Assembly (NCBI GenBank): GCA_040235415.1
Contig: JBECKR010000116.1
Span: 1 to 7,976 of the forward strand
DNA from: JBECKR01 sp040235415
Lineage (GTDB): Bacteria; Acidobacteriota; Polarisedimenticolia; Polarisedimenticolales; Polarisedimenticolaceae
Direction: 5' to 3'
Length of the DNA stretch: 7,976 bases
Position numbers and translations under genes: made by a program. The notes below the pieces were generated by a model. It was given only the letters and a program-made list of their open reading frames with translations. It ran no database searches and was not told the DNA's origin. Of the stretch, positions 5,689 through 7,976 are shown piece by piece. How positions within the stretch are numbered: the stretch's first letter is position 1; each line of letters starts with the position of its first letter.

Positions 5689-6912
5689 ATGCGACTGCGA
5701 AGGAGAATGCTCGCGCTGCCGATGATCGCGGCGCTCGCGACGACCGCGGCCCTCGCCGCCACCGTGTCCGGCAAGGTCACCGACGCCTCGGGCGCGCCGC
5801 TCGACAAGGTCGTGATCAAGCTCGAGCCGAGCAGCGCGAGCCAGGTCTCGCTCACGACCAAGACGAAGAAGAAGGGCACCTACATCTTCGGCATCGTCCG
5901 CGGCGGCGACTACCACGTCAAGGTCGAGGCCGAGGGCTACCGCGTCAGCGCCATCGAGCTCAAGGCGGTCGACAAGGACGGCAAGGAGCTGTACTCGAAC
6001 TCGGGCGCGATCGCTCCGGGCGCGGCGCTTCCGGACCTCAAGGTCGGAGAGCTCGAGGACATCACCATGAGCTTCACGGTCACGCCCTCGAAGGGCGGCG
6101 GCGGCGAGTTCGGCACCGGCGTGGCGTTGCTCGGCACCGGGGAGGTCGCGAAGCTGATCGACGCCGGGAAGCTCGACGAGGCGCGCAAGGAGATCCAGAA
6201 GGGGCTCGATGCCGACCCGAACGACGGGAAGATGTACTACCTCAGGGCGTATCTCGAGCTCAAGGCCGGGAGCCTCGACGACGCGCTCGCCGCGGCGCGG
6301 AAGTCGGTCGAGCTCGACCCGCAGCTCGCCGGCGGCCGGCTGCTCGAGGGCGTCATCCTGCAGCACCAGGGCAAGGACGAGGACGCGCTCCGGGTGTTCG
6401 AGGACGAGATCAAGAACAGCCAGGAGCCCCAGGTGGTGCACGACGCCTGGGTCCGCGTCGCCATCGTGTCGCAGAAGCTCGGCCGCACCGACGAGGCCAA
6501 GCAGGCGCTCGACAAGCTCATGCAGCTCGACCCGAACGACGTCGCGGCGTACTCCCAGGCGCTCGAGCTCGCGATCAAGACCGGCGACTCCGCGGAGGCG
6601 GAGCGGATCATGGCGGCGGCGCCGGCCGAGCTGCAGAACGATCCCGTGACGCACTACAACCTCGGCGTGCAGCACTGGAACGCCAAGGACGCGGAGGGCG
6701 CGGCGAAGGAGTTCCGCCGCGCGATCGAGCTCAAGCCGGACATGGCGGACGCCTACCGCATGCTCGGGCTCACCGAGGCGAATCTCGGCAACCTCGACGA
6801 GGCGGTCAAGAACCTCGAGCGCTACATCGAGCTGGCGCCGAACGCGTCCGACGTCAAGGGGCTGAAGACCTACGTCGACACCCTCAAGCAGCAGCGTTCC
6901 GGAGGGAAGTGA
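5689..6912 (+). CDS. Secreted carboxypeptidase-regulatory-like/TPR protein
   Basis: The product is a 407-aa exported protein with three parts. Residues 1-23 are a Sec signal peptide (MRLRRR, hydrophobic core, cut near ALA-A). Residues 25 to about 132 hold an Ig-like beta-sandwich of the carboxypeptidase-regulatory/CarboxypepD_reg type (SGKVTDASGAPLDKVVIKL, then KKGTYIFGIVRGGDYHVKVEAEGY). A GGGG linker (136-139) leads to about seven tetratricopeptide repeats (about 150-388) with the usual Gly/Tyr/Ala and closing Asp/Lys-Pro pattern, for example THYNLGVQHWNAKDAEGAAKEFRRAIELKPD (321-351). TPRs are protein-binding scaffolds; I infer a periplasmic or outer-membrane-associated assembly role, with no enzymatic motif seen. 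ATG 5689 has AAGGGGA 6 bases upstream and starts the signal peptide, so longer in-frame versions are rejected. It diverges from fasciclin and converges on another TPR gene, whose stop is only 12 bases away. Confidence 0.88.
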   Translation: MRLRRRMLALPMIAALATTAALAATVSGKVTDASGAPLDKVVIKLEPSSASQVSLTTKTKKKGTYIFGIVRGGDYHVKVEAEGYRVSAIELKAVDKDGKELYSNSGAIAPGAALPDLKVGELEDITMSFTVTPSKGGGGEFGTGVALLGTGEVAKLIDAGKLDEARKEIQKGLDADPNDGKMYYLRAYLELKAGSLDDALAAARKSVELDPQLAGGRLLEGVILQHQGKDEDALRVFEDEIKNSQEPQVVHDAWVRVAIVSQKLGRTDEAKQALDKLMQLDPNDVAAYSQALELAIKTGDSAEAERIMAAAPAELQNDPVTHYNLGVQHWNAKDAEGAAKEFRRAIELKPDMADAYRMLGLTEANLGNLDEAVKNLERYIELAPNASDVKGLKTYVDTLKQQRSGGK

Positions 6913-6924
6913 CCGCCCGCGGCC

Positions 6925-7976
6925 TCACGAGCCGAGGCGCTGCCGCAGCGAGTTGAGGATGCCGTCGTCCGGGTGACGGCGTAGCGCGTCCTCGAGCTCG
7001 CGGCGCGCCTCGGCCTGCTTTCCGTGACGCGCGAGCGTCATCACGAGGCCGACGTCCGCCGCCGCCCCCGACGCGCCGAGCTCGCGCGCCTTGCGGAACG
7101 CCGCGGCGGCACGGTCGGCGTCGCCGAGGCGGTCGAGGGCGCTTCCGATCGCGAGCCAGGCGGTCGGGTCGGAGGGGGTCCAGCGCACCGCCCACTCCAC
7201 CGCCCGCCGCGCCTCGTCGTCGCGTCCGAGCGCCGCCGCGGTGACCGCGAGGTTGCCGAGGTACAGCCCGTTCTCGGGCTGCACGTCGACCGCGCGGCGG
7301 AAGTGCTCGAGGGCGCTCGGGAGGTCGCGCCGCCGGCGGTCGAGCTCGCCCAGGAGGTTCTCGTAGACGTCGGTCTTGGGCTCCTTCGCGAGCCCGGCCT
7401 CGAGGAACGGCCGGATGCGGTCGGGCTCGCCCGCGGCGGCGTAGATCTCGGCGAGTCGGGATGCGACGTGCACGATCAGCGGGTCCGCCGCGAGCGCCGT
7501 CTCGTAGTCTCGTACCGCCTCGGCGGTCCGGCCCGCGTCGTCGGCGATCCGGCCGCGCACGGCCGCGGCGACCGCCGGGCTCGCCGCATCCTTCCAGCGC
7601 TCGAGCGCCGCCTCGGCCTTCGAGGGGTCGCCGGCCTTGAGCCACATCTCCGCGAGCCACAGCACCGCGTGCGGGTCCATCCCCTTCGGCACCGTGTGCA
7701 GCCCGTCCTCGATCGCCGCCGCGGCCTCGGCGAAGCGGCCCCGCCGCGCGCGGATCTCGCCGAGCAGCCCGTAGGTCTTGGGGAGCGGCTCGATCTCGTT
7801 CGCGGCCAGGAGCTCGCGCTCGGCGGCATCGAGCTCGCCCTGCTTGATCAGGTTCGTCGCGAGGTTGCGGTGGTAGTAGACCTGCGTCCGCGCGCTGTCT
7901 CCCGTCCCGGCCGCCGGCGCGTCGTCGTCGCCCCCACCGCCCCCGCCTCCGCCGACGTAGCCGAGCGCCTGCAGCT
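6925..7976 (-). CDS. TPR protein, N-terminus off the right edge (possibly a sulfatase-TPR fusion)
   Basis: The minus-strand frame is open from the right edge to the TGA at 6927-6925, giving 349 visible residues; the GTG at 7692 is internal, since clear TPRs continue upstream of it. From the edge the protein reads LQALGYV, eight Gly, DDD, a short Ala/Gly-rich linker, then about nine TPRs to the end, for example QVYYHRNLATNLIKQGELDAA and TAWLAIGSALDRLGDADRA. A segment like 'L-x-LGYVGG' followed by a linker and TPRs is typical of the junction in sulfatase or type I phosphodiesterase/nucleotide pyrophosphatase-TPR fusions, so I infer that kind of domain beyond the edge; none of its active site is visible here. 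Otherwise it is simply a TPR scaffold. Repeats drift from consensus toward the C-terminus (DGILNSLRQRLGS). No terminator separates it from the convergent gene. Confidence 0.82.
   Translation of the reverse strand, partial: LQALGYVGGGGGGGGDDDAPAAGTGDSARTQVYYHRNLATNLIKQGELDAAERELLAANEIEPLPKTYGLLGEIRARRGRFAEAAAAIEDGLHTVPKGMDPHAVLWLAEMWLKAGDPSKAEAALERWKDAASPAVAAAVRGRIADDAGRTAEAVRDYETALAADPLIVHVASRLAEIYAAAGEPDRIRPFLEAGLAKEPKTDVYENLLGELDRRRRDLPSALEHFRRAVDVQPENGLYLGNLAVTAAALGRDDEARRAVEWAVRWTPSDPTAWLAIGSALDRLGDADRAAAAFRKARELGASGAAADVGLVMTLARHGKQAEARRELEDALRRHPDDGILNSLRQRLGS

Noticed and set aside
5480..5725. 81-codon plus-strand frame in the divergent gap, ending in a Cys-rich CDCEGECSRC
   Set aside because: There is no Shine-Dalgarno before its ATG. 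The Cys-rich end is the start of the TPR gene read in another frame.
5430..5879. N-terminal extension of the fasciclin frame to 5879
   Set aside because: It would bury the Shine-Dalgarno, promoter and signal peptide and run opposite the TPR gene start.
1..7976. Mobile element, phage, defence island or CRISPR
   Set aside because: No transposase, integrase, terminal inverted repeats, spaced direct repeats or tRNA-like site was seen, and base composition is uniform across the genes.

Overview
This is an ordinary-looking chromosomal stretch from a very GC-rich bacterium; G or C fills nearly every third codon position. I see no transposase, integrase, phage gene, tRNA, rRNA or CRISPR array. The lineage is not certain. 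A secreted protein joining a carboxypeptidase-regulatory-like domain to TPRs, and a second TPR protein that begins with an 'LGYVGG' segment typical of sulfatase/phosphodiesterase-TPR fusions, are common in Acidobacteriota (Thermoanaerobaculia-like) and in some Myxococcota and related groups. I offer that as a hint only.

Left block (1-4146, all plus strand, tightly packed). A universal stress protein, cut by the left edge, overlaps a CPA2-type cation:proton antiporter by one base (TGATG). After 28 bases comes a YajO-type aldo/keto reductase that probably starts at TTG. After 15 more bases comes a two-domain PPK2 enzyme, polyphosphate:AMP phosphotransferase. The spacing fits one stress and energy operon: Usp signalling or sensing, ion/pH homeostasis, carbonyl or sugar-phosphate reduction, and making ADP from polyphosphate when ATP is short. 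The shared role is inferred from gene order, not shown.

Middle (4147-5688). A 113-base gap holds a perfect TATAAT ahead of an unrecognised 196-aa mostly helical protein. That gene converges on a minus-strand gene for a secreted single-domain fasciclin (FAS1) protein. An intrinsic terminator between them (10-bp perfect stem plus a 7-base U tract) serves the fasciclin transcript. The 259-base divergent region 5430-5688 is the richest regulatory stretch. It carries a fasciclin promoter with a 17-base spacer, extended -10 and AT-rich upstream tract, a 9-bp inverted repeat bracketing that promoter, a palindrome/hairpin, and a weaker promoter candidate for the rightward gene.

Right block (5689-7976). 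A secreted protein (signal peptide, Ig-like carboxypeptidase-regulatory domain, about seven TPRs) meets, tail to tail with only 12 bases between stops, a minus-strand TPR protein that runs off the right edge. The visible start of the latter (LGYVG, then eight glycines) suggests the missing N-terminal part is a sulfatase or nucleotide pyrophosphatase-like domain.

I did not find a clearly new biological system. The items most worth a second look are the architecture of the fasciclin promoter, the unrecognised 196-aa protein, the degenerate nucleotide site in the first half of the PPK2 enzyme, the Ala-Asp motif of the antiporter, and the off-edge domain of the right-hand TPR protein. There is no gene-free stretch longer than 300 bases.
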